Assembly (NCBI RefSeq): GCF_019649055.1
Contig: NW_026570259.1
Span: 124,001 to 188,000 of the forward strand
Length of the DNA: 64,000 nt
Direction of reading: 5' to 3'
From: Paramacrobiotus metropolitanus
Taxonomy: Eukaryota; Tardigrada; Eutardigrada; Parachela; Macrobiotidae
Part shown: positions 10,779 through 23,570 of the stretch, one piece after another
Position numbering within the stretch: the stretch's first letter is position 1
How the letters are laid out: every line of letters begins with the position of its first letter
Notes under the pieces: model-generated
What the model was told of the DNA's origin: nothing
The model's input: only the letters and a program-made list of their open reading frames with translations
Database searches by the model: none
Translations under genes and position numbers: made by a program

Positions 10779-11507
10779 TCAAAACCAGGAGATAGCACCA
10801 TAGTCCTTGTTGTTATCAGTGCTCGAAGCAGCGGAAGATGAGATGCGAGCCCCGTATCCGCGTCCACTACTACGGCCACTTGCGAAGCCGACTCCGCGGC
10901 TGGTCAGAACGGTGTTATCCGAATCCACTGTTCCATAGTCCACTTGTGCATCTGTAAAAATTACTGTATGCAGTGCCTTTCGTGCAGGCCAGTTGGATTG
11001 CAAAGGTCACCTATCGGCGCATTTATTCGCTTGGTACACAGTGTATGTACGTTAGCTTTACGTTGTATTATTGTTTGTTTCATAAGAGATGTGTTGGGCT
11101 TTGGAGGCGTAATATACAGTAAGTACAAAAGTCAGTTATGCCAAAGTTTTATGTCGTTATAACGTAGCAGTATCACAAATGTAATTAAACAACCGTACCA
11201 CCATTTGCAGCTGCGGCGGAATTGCTTCGTCGGCTACCGGCATACAGACGGTTGCGCCCCCAGAAAGGACGATAAACAGGGTAATCGTAAACGGCAACTC
11301 GTGGAGCAAGCTGGCCGAATGCATTGTCAAAATTCGACCAACCGTAGTCACCATCCTCACGGAAACCGGCGGAAATCTCTGAAATAATTCAAATTGATAA
11401 ACTAATTTCCTCAGGCAGTGGGATAAAGGCAGTGAATGCATTGAGTCTTGGTCCTTACCCGGCACAGCAACTACGACCAAAACAAGGACTGCTACCAGAA
11501 TATGCAT
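10779..11507 (-). CDS. Small secreted Tyr/Gly/Ser-rich protein, 133 aa
   Basis: Three exons read right to left (11507-11459, 11378-11199, 10951-10779) join in phase. Exon 1 encodes almost only a hydrophobic signal peptide (MHILVAVLVLVVVAVPG). The mature part is about 115 residues with no cysteines, acidic-aromatic stretches (EDGDYGWSNFDNAFG, VAVYDYPVYRPFWGRN), a Ser/Ala/Asn segment (SRRSNSAAAANG), then GVGFASGRSSGRGYGARISS and the C-terminus KDYGAISWF. Composition and the lack of Cys resemble structural cuticle, secretion or silk-like proteins, but I recognise no family. The conserved-looking WF terminus ends without a Gly amidation signal. Splice phases and signal peptide support a real gene; function is unknown. 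Confidence 0.7.
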
Positions 11508-12113
11508 AGCGTATAGTTAGTGTTTAAGAGGTTAAAGGTCAACGTAATCGAACGCTGAACGCAAAGTAAATATTGCAACTGTGTTTGGCACAGCTGGGAA
11601 GTAAGTACTGAAGGTTACTGACAAATTTTGTCTGTTGTTTTCATTTTTATATGACACAGAGATGTAATTAAGGGGTAATAAACCCAATCAAAAAACATGG
11701 TATTCCTGATTAAACTGCTTGCTCGCATTGCTCCAGTGGAGTTTGTGGAATTTTGATGAAATACGCGAGATTAATTTCCTCGTTAAACGTGCTTATCCAG
11801 GTGACACCGTACATTCTGGACTAATTAATTTAAGTAGTAAAAGTTTTTCTTTTGTTTGAGTTGGAATGTGGGTGATTGGATTAGCAACGTGCCGACTGTA
11901 AGCGTACAAGGCATGTGCGAGATGACTAATTTCTTATTTATTGCCTATGTGAGTTTATACCCACAGTCGATAATTAAAGCTTATGTAACTCTTTCAAAAC
12001 CAAAGCGAAAGCGGGGGCAGACTTTAGCAAATGTGGAACAAATAATTAATGGACATTCTACAAAACATAAATCGATTTCAGAACTGTACATTTTGAGCAG
12101 TGACACGGTTATG
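11508..12113. other. Intergenic, no supportable gene
   Basis: This stretch lies upstream of the small secreted gene on the minus strand. A plus-strand open frame here runs into the terminal repeat of the following element and has no recognisable content. Confidence 0.3.
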
Positions 12114-13074
12114 TACCGGGTGGCTGAACAAAATGGCCGTCTCCTCTTTTCGTTTGTTTTTCGCAGACCCTTTGTCGCACCGTAAACTGTTTAGGCTCAT
12201 TCGATAGAGAATTTTATAAGCCACAAAACCAGAAACAAAGTTTTTGAAAAATTAAGCCGTCTTCGTTTGCAATGATGCCAAATAAAACTGTCTGCAAATT
12301 TTTCGTGTCCCAGCTCGCAAAACATAAAATCTTGTGCCATTTCTTCCTCTTACGGACTTTTTGAATATTTTTAACTGTCTCATTTAGTAAAATACGTTTA
12401 CTTTCAATAGAAAAAAAGTTGTGGTCATGCTGCATACGCTGAACGAGTTATGCAGTCATGACACATTGTGACTTTTTCGAAAAATGCCGGTTTTTTATTT
12501 GGTATTTTCGAGTATTTTCGGTTACAATTTTCGGCTGCATGACAGGTAGCACAAAAAAATGCAGATTTAACTTTAATATGTAGCTTACACATTACCCTTT
12601 CAGAACAAAATTAAATCGGGTAAGCTTTTAGAACGTTGGTTAGAAATTTGCACTCAAAAACTTTGTTTGCCTGTTTCACGAGAATTACTCGTGCAAAGTG
12701 TCTGTTCTTCAGCGCACTGGCCAAGCAAAGGTTGCTAGAATACTGCAGTTCCTTACAGTAAAAAAACGAGAAACAACCTCTCCACCAGAAATAGTAAAAT
12801 AAGCTACATTAATGTCGTTAGTTAAATAGCAAGAATTTTTAATTTAGAAACGGGTAATTTCAGATTTTCGCTTCCAGGACATCATCCAAACCCAGCCAGT
12901 TTTACAAAACAATTCATAAAAAATTTCAGCCTAGTGGAAATTTTGATTTAACTTAACTTTTTTATGTTAAAAGCATTGCTCTATCGAATGAAACTAGGAA
13001 AACGTCAATTCAGTGTTGGACGTATCCAGCGCACCATGAAAAAACAGACGGCCATTTTGTTCAGCCACCCGGTA
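12114..13074. mobile_element. 961-bp element with 29-bp perfect inverted ends
   Basis: TACCGGGTGGCTGAACAAAA opens a 29-bp segment (12114-12142) repeated exactly in inverse orientation at 13046-13074. Similarity continues inward with interruptions: TCATTCGATAGAG occurs near 12198 and, inverted, near 12983. The interior is AT-rich with no transposase. Flanks GGTTATG and GGTATG are similar but not an exact target duplication. It is probably a non-autonomous DNA transposon of unresolved superfamily. Confidence 0.65.
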
Positions 13075-13252
13075 GGTATGAACCGTATAAACACGACTAA
13101 TCAAAGCGATGAAAGAATTAAACGATTCAGATAGTTCAACAGCGACATCGAGAAACTCAAAGCTAATGCAGCTGCAGTTCCGTGTTCTCTTGAAAATATT
13201 TATAAGATTACCTATGTTTTCACTTCTGGCGATTTATATTTACTATAGTACT

Positions 13253-13370
13253 GTCTACGACCATACCACGTAGAAAACTCCCGATCCCGTTCGATCTCGG
13301 AAGATAACCTACGTCGGGCCCGGTTAGTACTTGGATGGGTGACCGCTTGGGAACACCGGGTGTTGTAGAC
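13253..13370 (+). rRNA. 5S ribosomal RNA
   Basis: This 118-nt gene begins GTCTACGACCATACCACG and ends GGGTGTTGTAGAC, so that the 5' and 3' ends pair as helix I. It contains the conserved GATCTCGGAAG, GTCGGGCCCGGTTAGTACTT and GGATGGGTGACC segments, which include the TFIIIA-type internal control region used by RNA polymerase III. A run of seven T follows directly. It is a lone dispersed copy rather than part of a tandem array. Confidence 0.95.
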
Positions 13371-13377
13371 TTTTTTT
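13371..13377 (+). terminator. Pol III terminator of 5S rRNA
   Basis: Seven consecutive T residues immediately follow the mature 3' end of the 5S gene, the standard RNA polymerase III termination signal. Confidence 0.85.
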
Positions 13378-14084
13378 GATTTATTAACCTATGCCAATTT
13401 TTTAGAATTATACGTTTAGTGTTGATTCAACAAGTGTTAAATAGATTTCATTTTAATTCAATGTGGTTAATTGTGATGCTTTTACGGTATTAAATTTAGT
13501 AATTTGATACCGTGCCTCCATGTTGTATGAATTTTACAGTGCGTGAATTTCGGTAAAATATTATCAGCCAAAACGTATCGAAGATTTTACCGCATGCTGT
13601 TCTATCGTGCGTAGGTAAAAACAGCACTGCCCGCCTTTGAATGTCTCAACGTAGCTCAAAACATTGCTTAATTTTATGCCAAACGTTTACTCACACTTGC
13701 TTCGTAGTTCGTAGTGAACATGATTATCGTCGAATGGCCGCAATTCATCGTTCTAGCTGATTCAGATAGGTGAATCACCGTAAAAAATCAGGTTTCGCAG
13801 ATGTTGATTCTAGAGCCGCTGCGGTACACATATTTTTCAAAATCGTTATTAACACATGTTTAATAGCATATCGCTGTATAACACGCATGTTTACACGGTA
13901 GACAACACGTACAGCCGCATGGGAATTTAATCTAACCTGTCAACCTGTCGACAAAAGATTTTTATTGTTTTTTTTTCAAATAATACGAATTACTCATACC
14001 GGTTTGATAGCAGAGCGTTAACAGACGCTCCGATTTTTTGCGTGAGCCTGTGTACATTCTCCCGCTGAGGAATATTTGAGAATC
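13378..14084. other. Intergenic before Rab-like gene
   Basis: No gene is supportable here. The last part should contain the promoter and 5' UTR of the following GTPase gene. Confidence 0.3.
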
Positions 14085-16933
14085 ATGACAAAAAAACTCC
14101 ATACGAAAATCAACACGGATGAGCCTTACATTAATGAACAAGCCTGGAGCATGATTCGCGCCAAGGCCAAGAAAGACCGCAGCATCGATTCCTTTTCCCG
14201 GGTAAGTAAACGGAAGTAACCGTTGTTTTACGAATACTCAATATGTGTGTATTTTTTTCTAATCTTGGAAATTTTATTTTTTTTCTGACTCTTCGAATTC
14301 GGCTTACATTGTGCATAGAAGTACAGGCAATCTGTTAGAAATACCTCGATAACTGAAAACCAGAAGCCATTTTAAAAAATCACGCGCTTTTTAACAAGGC
14401 TTTTGAAACAACTGTTACGTTTCTAATTTACTAGTAACCGTAGTAAATTTTGAATACCGGCAGATGTTCTGCTTTGCACTTTTTTTGGCGCCTTTTACCT
14501 TTAATTTTTCCGAAACGTGTTGTCGTTTCGTTATTTCTGCCTGTGCACTTTAATTTAATTCAAAATTTATTCGACGCCTACCATTGTTACAAATTATCTC
14601 TCATAATCTTTAATTGACATAATTTTAATGTCATGCTGTTGCTTATAAAGTTCACATAATTCACTGCCAAGTTTTGACAGTATTCTGTAATAGTTCTTAA
14701 AACTTCAAACTGCATTTGCTACATGATCGTCATCTTTATAATCACGTCGTCGATACAAAACAACCTTTTTTGTTTAGGCTTACAGAGACGATGCTACTCC
14801 GTACTCAAACAGTGAATTTTCATCCAAAGTGCGCGAACTTGTTGCTCCCAGAAAGAAAACCACTATCGACTCAGAGTAAGATCTTTTCCATCCAACTATT
14901 GCGCTTTTTTGTAGTTGATAAACCTCTTAGAAATCGTCAATCATAATTTTATTATTATCTTGTAGGTTGAATATTGCGAAATTAATCCTGGTAGGGGATG
15001 TATCCGTGGGAAAAACGTCTTTAGTGCACAGGTAAGTGCATATGCGTAATTCAAACTTCAGTTTTATCGACGGAAAAATCATCGAAAATTGCCGGTTAAA
15101 GCAACATTTGGAGGAAGGGCCAAAAAGCCGATTGATCGTTGACTACTGCTTGTTCCACTGGCTGAGCGTGTATAGAACGGTCTTTAATAAGCAGTCAACA
15201 GCCTGTCAAGGCGGAAGTGCACGCTATGGTACACGACATTCAATGGAGAACAACACGACATGCAGTGTTGCATGTCGCGATGTTGTCCAATTACTATGGT
15301 TCAAAATAAGCCAACCGGTTTGTTTGTTTTAATGATTATCTTTCATATCTGCAGAGTAATAATTTCTGCTGCGTTCGGGAAACGGGTCGCAGCGTTCTGT
15401 TACCCGGCATAAGCTCTTCGAAAACTTTATCTAGTTACGTACTCGAAAATTTAGGCAAAAGCGTACACAGAGAACGCATAAAGAACTGTGGTAGAACTGC
15501 TGAATGACTTTTATTCACAACAACATGTTGACCAGATGGCATCCAAAATTCGTGTTAAATTACAAGTAGAGTAGCAGTGATCGGATTTAAAATCAAGGAA
15601 AATTCTCGTAAAAAAATTAAAATTAAAAATAGTAATCAACGATCAAAAATAATTTTCAATATTCCCCACAGATTTTGCCACGATCTCTTTAATCGGGACT
15701 ATAAAGCAACAATCGGCGTGGATTTTGAAGTCGAACGTTTCGACATCCTGGAGGTTCCGTTTACATTACAAGTGTAACGTAGCCACGATACTATTATAAT
15801 ATTTTGATTAAAGTTTCTATGGTGCATTATGTAATTCGCGCTTGCAGTAGCCGGTGGAGAGCTGCATATTAGCGGTATGCAACAAAGTTCATGAACTCCT
15901 TTTTTGTATTCGCTAGATGGGACACTGCTGGACAAGAGCGCTTCAAATCCATTGCCGCGTCATATTATCGCGGGGCTAATGGTACGTATTGTACATATCT
16001 GTAATAGAAATCCTACGAGTACGGGTATATGTTGTGAAGTTTCATACTGACTGTCAATAGTTTCATACTGAGCTTACGGTCAGCATCCAAATCAAGCGTA
16101 AACATGTAAACGCTTTTTATTTATAAGCTTTTTATGCACATAAGCGTAATTATGTAAACTGCTTTCTGTTTACACGCATTAACACAGTCAGTTGTACTTG
16201 TACGTGTTGACCGATGTAAGTATTAGTCTGTTGTAAAATACTGCCAGCCAGTGCCATCAGCTGTTAATACTCGTAGTTCGTATTAATTGTGAAATTGCAG
16301 TGGTTGTTGTGACGTTTGATTTATCGGAGAGCGGGACCTTGGACAGCTGTCAACGTTGGCTGAACGATGCTTTAGAGGGCAACACCGGCAGTCCGCACAT
16401 TTTTCTCGTTGGCACCAAAAAGGACCTTTGCGTAAGTACTTACTTCAACGTCACCAGGGAATAATTAGAACATATCGTTATAGCCGCAGTTTTTTGTAGT
16501 CACTTGACAGTTTCCGCCGAATTGAGGAAAAAGCAGTAGCCGCTGCCAAAGAATTCAATGCCGAATTCTGGCCGGTTAGTTCCAAAAGCGGCGAGAACGT
16601 CCAGGCTCTGTTTTTCCGAATCGCGTGCATGGCTTTTGACGCTATGGTCTTACGAGAAATCGCTGCCGGGAAAACGGCGATTACACCCAAAGATATCGCA
16701 CCGAGTATCAGTAAGCGCATTCAGCAAAATATTTTTCAACTGATTTTTATGACCAGCGAAACATTGGTCACTTTTGCAGTTTTGCGTAGGAGATCACCAA
16801 TGACAAATCTAATACCTACATGCTATAAATCTTAGAGCACGTAATTACCTTTGCAGAATTGACTGCCCGGCGCCTGACGCCAAGAGAATATGCCAGAAGG
16901 ATTCTCAAGCGGACTAAGTGCTCGAAATCCTAA
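14085..16933 (+). CDS. Rab34/Rab36-like small GTPase
   Basis: Eight exons (14085-14201, 14778-14875, 14966-15031, 15672-15773, 15917-15981, 16301-16431, 16500-16710, 16857-16933) join in phase to 288 residues. A 70-residue N-terminal extension precedes the GTPase core. Core motifs are GDVSVGKTSLVHR (P-loop), YKATIGVDFEVERF (switch I with its Thr), WDTAGQERFKSIAASYYRGAN (switch II), GTKKDL (G4) and SSKSGEN (G5). The non-Asn residue at the start of G4 (TKKD) and the switch I context match the Rab34/Rab36 branch, where G4 is SKKD. These Rabs act on lysosome positioning and, for Rab34, in intracellular ciliogenesis. The C-terminus is basic and ends in CSKS, so only one prenylatable cysteine, four from the end, replaces the usual di-cysteine. 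Family assignment is strong; Rab34 versus Rab36 is not resolved. Confidence 0.88.
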
Positions 16934-18007
16934 CAATCATCAATCCATACCAACTACGTGGTATAATATAACATATGTAATGCCTATGCTAAAGCATATC
17001 GTCCATCAGGAACAACGACAAGCCTCCGAATGCTAAGTGCTTCTACGGAGTAAATTGTAAATACCAACTCTTTGTCTTGTCAATAATACGTGGAAATAAT
17101 TTTAGCGTCCCTCATACAGACGCACGACCCACAGATTTTGTGGTTTCGACCCACAGATTTCATATACACTGTAGCTTAAGTTTTTTACAAAATGGGAACC
17201 CAGCCGCATGAATTTTGCGGGTCAGCTGCTATCAGTGCTTTGTACTGCTGTTTGTTGTCAAAATTAAAATTAGACTATTTTTGCTAATGGTTCATGATAT
17301 CAAAAACTAAGCAAAGCGCACTAAACAGTGTTGAGGCTTGCAATAATATTTATTGCATAACAAAATTAAACCATTCAGTTTTCAGTTATATGAATAAATT
17401 TTTACATACTGAAACAAACTTGTCGGGAAAGAAAAACGCCGATCCTCCGCCATTCAAACACTTTTATTAGGCAATTGTTTTAATTTTAGAGCTCCAGTAT
17501 CATAGATTGTAGTAGTCGGTGTACAGTTTTACAGTCTAAATATATACAGTAGTTGCCACTTGCATTATGCAAGCCTTGTCGCTTATTATTTTGCTAAACT
17601 GCCCATTTGCAAGGTTTTTGCTGCTCGTTTCCGCTCATGTTAACTGTTCCTGTCAGGTGAGCTGGAACTAAACATCCCGTGAAACTGCGGTCAGCATTTG
17701 TTTACGTAAATTCTGAAGGGCAAGTACAATACAGATACAGATTCAAAATTTTGTACTTTAATACTTCAAACTTCAAAGTGACCTCGGTATGCTGTAGTTA
17801 CGGCAGTACGATACATGCATACACAATAGTTTTGGTTCCGAAGCTGCACTGCACCAGTAACTGCAGACAAGTAAATTCGAATTCCAATGGGATTTATGCA
17901 TATTTTTTGTAGTAAACAAGCGGTGAACCTTTAATAAGTATCATGATACGAGTACAAACTATGTACCAAAACGAAACAGCATTTATAACAGAAACACTTC
18001 CTCTATG
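16934..18007. other. Intergenic, no gene seen
   Basis: This is AT-rich DNA containing the 3' UTR of the Rab-like gene and no supportable coding frame. Confidence 0.3.
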
Positions 18008-18430
18008 CTATCTTGATCGGGGATCGTACCCATTACACAAATCGCGTTTCCCCGTTGTACTCTGTATTTGCATAGATATTCGCTGCTTAAAAAACTCTTT
18101 CGCCCGCTTCTGGTCAGTGGAAGTCGCAATACCGTTTCCAACCATTTCCACTGGTCCGTAAATTTCGATGGCTGCAGCAATGAAATCGTACCTTGGTTGC
18201 AGCCAGGCATGCTTCGCTAGCTTTCCCCTTTCCGCGAGTTCGGCTGCCGCGCCGACATTCACAGAAGTGGTCGATACATGAGGCCGCCAGCGTGTCCACA
18301 CAGGTAACATCCACCGCCAACGGTTTTCCGCGCTTCCACGGAATAAGGGTGATCACATCCGGCCTTTTCTTATCTTTCACAGATAGACCTTTTGGTTCCA
18401 TTCTCGAAGGGAAACCGGCTGACTTCAAGA
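18008..18430 (-). mobile_element. Retroelement C-terminal fragment, frame-broken
   Basis: Read right to left, one frame gives [20 protein letters not shown] followed by [10 protein letters not shown] second frame then continues with [20 protein letters not shown] and [14 protein letters not shown], ending in AKEFFKQRISMQIQ. The two frames are successive parts of one protein, broken near 18270. The order, PD-x14-D-T-C-x-D-T then an aromatic/VE-x-G block and (L/F)xQRxSxxIQ, is the same family as the fragment at 722-1024. The PD...D spacing could be a PD-(D/E)XK-type nuclease fold, which is inference. It is a dead, 5'-truncated copy. Confidence 0.6.
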
Positions 18431-19758
18431 GCTAATTAAGCTAATTAACTAAGTAAACAAGCTAATTAACCAGCTAATGCAAGTTCCCATCTAATCAACC
18501 AGCCATTACCTTGGATGGATATGAACCGATCGGTGCTAACCAGTTCTATGGACGAAAGCATAGAAAACTCATTATTTGTTCAGTTTTAAAATCGCGACCA
18601 TTTTAAAATCGTGTATTTTAAGAACCAATAATGCGTTATAATTGCCAACTGGTCAATAACGCGTCAGAAAAAACTGCTTGTTTCTGACCACGTACACTAT
18701 TTTCTGAGTTGCAGAATGCCGGAAGTAGACACATAGTGCACTGTTTGGCTTGCGATCCAGTACAGTACAGAGTATATTAACTGCTGCCCCAAGTCAATAA
18801 TGCGTTTAAGGTGACCGATACGTTTAACCATTGCCCTTAAATTTTTGGTGGCATTATTTTTAGTTCTACATCCTAGGGTCTTAAGGTATCTGGTCTGCGA
18901 TTACTCACAAAAATAAAAAAAATGTGCCATCCACTTTAAGAAGATTTAAGATTTTAAGGAACATTTTAAGAATGCAGCAAAGCAGTTACTGTACACTCTG
19001 AAGGGACATAATTATGTTCAACAGGAAGGCAAAAATTTATATGAAAACAATAGTCAGATGGAAATTTCATGAAATTGCAACGGCGTAAATTGGCTTATCT
19101 AAAATTGCCGATCATAAAAAAGTTGATTGTTTGCATAAAGCAAGCGAGGAGCATGACTGTAGCATCTGGCACGATCATTCACGAATGGAATTATCGAGAA
19201 AACGCTGAATGTTTTGCCGCATTTTAATTTTTTCTGTCGGAATGTTCGGCTTTCCTGCAGTGAAAATGCCATTTTTAATTCATATTATGGGTACTTGTAC
19301 TGAAATAAGGTTTTCGTGTACAATACCATTTCTCACTGGTATACATTTTGTACAAATATTCCGTAGTATATCCCGGTGTACCGCGTGCATTGGGATTATG
19401 TTGTGCACCGCGTGTTAACCACTGTATTAGTGTCATTTTATTCCAAACGTAAGCGTGTAATATTCCGGCGATATATATTCCGGTGGCGGGATTCCGTAAC
19501 TAACGGGCCGGAAGAACTCCCCAATGGCAAATTTACCAGCAGAACTTCTAGGCAGTCAACCAGACTATCGCCCGTCATAGGGCACAAGTGAAGGGAAACG
19601 GTATAAACAAAACATTGCCCAGTATATAACGGAGTAGCAAAATACAGTACTCTACCCTAGAGTACTAGTTTAACTGAAGATCTTATCAGAAAGGTAAACC
19701 AAGCGCACACCTGTCTCATGGTCAGGCACTTCCAAAAATTTTAATCACATAGTGAAGT
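18431..19758. other. Intergenic, no gene seen
   Basis: Repetitive, AT-rich sequence including short CTAATTAA repeats near 18430-18475. No coding frame with recognisable content is present; the right end should hold the promoter of the glycosyltransferase gene. Confidence 0.3.
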
Positions 19759-21269
<1,511 letters not shown>

Positions 21270-22440
21270 GTTGTGCTTGTACGGCGTCTCAACCGTCGTC
21301 ACGCTTTGGACACTTCTCTCATTACAGAGATTTTGCTTTTCTTATATACCAGAACGCTGCTAACACGAACGGTTTATTTGTATACAGCAATTAGCCCATC
21401 TTAATATTAATGTGTTTTAGTAAACTTTATACAAGCTTTCGCTTTTCAAAATGTATTTACTAAAAAATGAATTTTCTGCTTTTAAATTTTCTGCTTCGTT
21501 TTTAAGAAAGGCTGTAAAATACTATGGAAGCAATCGTGTTCTTCCAATTATTCGTTGATGTCAGTGAGTATCTGCAGATAAATTAAAATCCAGGCACATG
21601 AGAGAGATCCAACGTAGAAATTACTGCATTATAAATTAAACAGGAAGAACAGATAATATTATGTTGATTTCAAATTTTCGAAACCGGAAGTCTATAGAGC
21701 AAGCTTTAAAATTTTCGTAGAGCATTCATAGGCGCGTGCTGCAAACGTAATACTGCCTCGACTCTGTGAGTGTCGCTGTGTAATAGACAGCTAGCAATGA
21801 TTGTACAGAACCGGACAATTATTTTTGATCATAAAAATCTTATTTTTGTGCGTAAAGTCATTGCCGCGTCAAATGCTGCTGATTAATAAATTTAAGAGTT
21901 TAGAGGTTTTTATCACAAGCAAGAATTGTTACTGGAGGTGGTTGTTACGCGTACGTACAGTATAAGTGGGATACCACGTACAATATTAACGGCAAGTCAG
22001 AATCAGAAGTGTACTTGATCATTTTAAGCACCCATATGCATTTACCGTTGCATGAACAGTGCCGCTCACAATACAAAGAAAGTAAAATCCGCTAATTCGA
22101 TTCTTAAACTGAATGCAAACTTTTAAATTCCCAATTTAAAAGAAACGACTACATTGCGCAAACTAAGAAAGTGACCATAACCATACTTCGTTTTAAGGCT
22201 GTCCGCTCTGTTGGACTGCCAAAGCACAAATCCTGATTCCTGTAGGCCGCGCCGTACTTATTTTGCAATGAAAGCGGACGCTCTTTTCAACTTTGTTTGC
22301 TGCAAAATGCAAAACGTGTTCTGAAATGGCTTGTATTGTTTTGCATTTAATATGTATCCTGCAACATGCAACACTGGTCCATCCATGCAACACTGGCCCA
22401 CTTGTGCATTTATGCCGTCGTTTGTTAGGTTGGCAACGAC
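21270..22440. other. Intergenic, no gene seen
   Basis: AT-rich 3' flank of the glycosyltransferase gene. No supportable gene on either strand; a short direct repeat CATGCAACACTGG occurs twice near 22365-22397. Confidence 0.3.
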
Positions 22441-22636
22441 GAATCGAACACCTCTTTTTACAAGCAGCGATTTTCGGAGATTGGGAATACCTTCTCCCGA
22501 AAATCGCTGCTTGTTCGATTTATCCGGCCGGTGCCGATTTTATTCCGTACAGCATCGTAGTCGAGTGACTCGAGCCATACCACGGCAACTGCAGCAGAAT
22601 TTGATATGGATCAAGTGATCAACGTTGCCGTGGTAT
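22441..22636. repeat. Pair of strong inverted repeats
   Basis: The 17-bp arms CAAGCAGCGATTTTCGG (22461-22477) and their complement (22497-22513) form a stem with a 19-nt loop, extended outwards by AATCGAAC/GTTCGATT. A second 13-bp pair, ATACCACGGCAAC (22577-22589) and its complement (22624-22636), follows. They may mark a small foldback element; no coding content. Confidence 0.6.
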
Positions 22637-23446
22637 AAACTAAATATTTAAAGGTATTGGCAGTTCTTTAATTAGCAGTTAATTGCAGTTCGTACAGCCT
22701 GCGGCACCGACCTTATATAACCCAGTCAATTCTAAACGACCGCACTTAGTCTGTAGTTATAACAAATTACAAAATAGTACGCAATTTTAACGCTATAATA
22801 CTTTGTATGCAGCAAATTTTATTTCTGTAAAATTATTGAGTCCTCAGAGCACACATACGAATTAAAACTCACCAAGCAATAAAAATACTAAAAAAATTCT
22901 GTGACTTCGACATCCGATCATACTAATCATTATCTTTTCGCGCTTATGTTCATTAACGATTTGCTTAAGTATAAAGCTATGCCGACGCAAATGATGTGTG
23001 CTTGCAATGGGACCGACGATATCGATTTGTATTCCTGTACCGGATGTACGCCACAGCCTAACATTACTAATTTTTAGCAAGTCTTATATCTTTGTATACA
23101 ATATCGTTATTTTTTATTATTTTGTCAACCGCATCATCTCTTTTACAGGTTTCGCAGTAATCAACATATCTTCTCGGTAGTGCACACTGCACAGCCCCCC
23201 AATCATCGGCTACTCCAGCTGTTTAAAATTGCGTACTGCATGCAGTACTAGCCACGAGAGTAGAAAATCCATGAAGTTGCAACAGATAACGTTGATACTT
23301 ACTTGTATTGTATGTGCCGTAACTGACAATTTGCATGAAAAAGCTTGCACTTTGTAAAAAACAATTACAGTTTAAGCATGCTTTATTGTCAACAAAGATA
23401 GGCAAGAAGTGCCGGGCACCGTAATCTTTCGGGTAAATTTTTTGCC
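22637..23446. other. Intergenic, no gene seen
   Basis: AT-rich sequence without a recognisable coding frame on either strand. Confidence 0.3.
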
Positions 23447-23452
23447 AAAAAA
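23447..23452 (-). terminator. Pol III terminator of 5S rRNA
   Basis: Read on the minus strand, six T residues directly follow the 3' GTAGAC end of the 5S gene. Confidence 0.8.
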
Positions 23453-23570
23453 GTCTACAACACCCGGTGTTCCCAAGCGGTCACTCATCCAAGTACTAAC
23501 CGGGCCCGACGTAGGTTACCTTCCGAGATCGAACGGGATCGGGAGTTTTCTACGTGGTATGGTCGTAGAC
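23453..23570 (-). rRNA. 5S ribosomal RNA
   Basis: This 118-nt 5S gene lies on the minus strand and is nearly identical to the copy at 13253-13370. I see two differences, GGAAGGTAACC for GGAAGATAACC and GGATGAGTGACC for GGATGGGTGACC, the second inside a highly conserved segment. The terminal helix and internal control region are otherwise intact. The surrounding sequences of the two copies are unrelated, so this is a dispersed gene. Confidence 0.93.
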
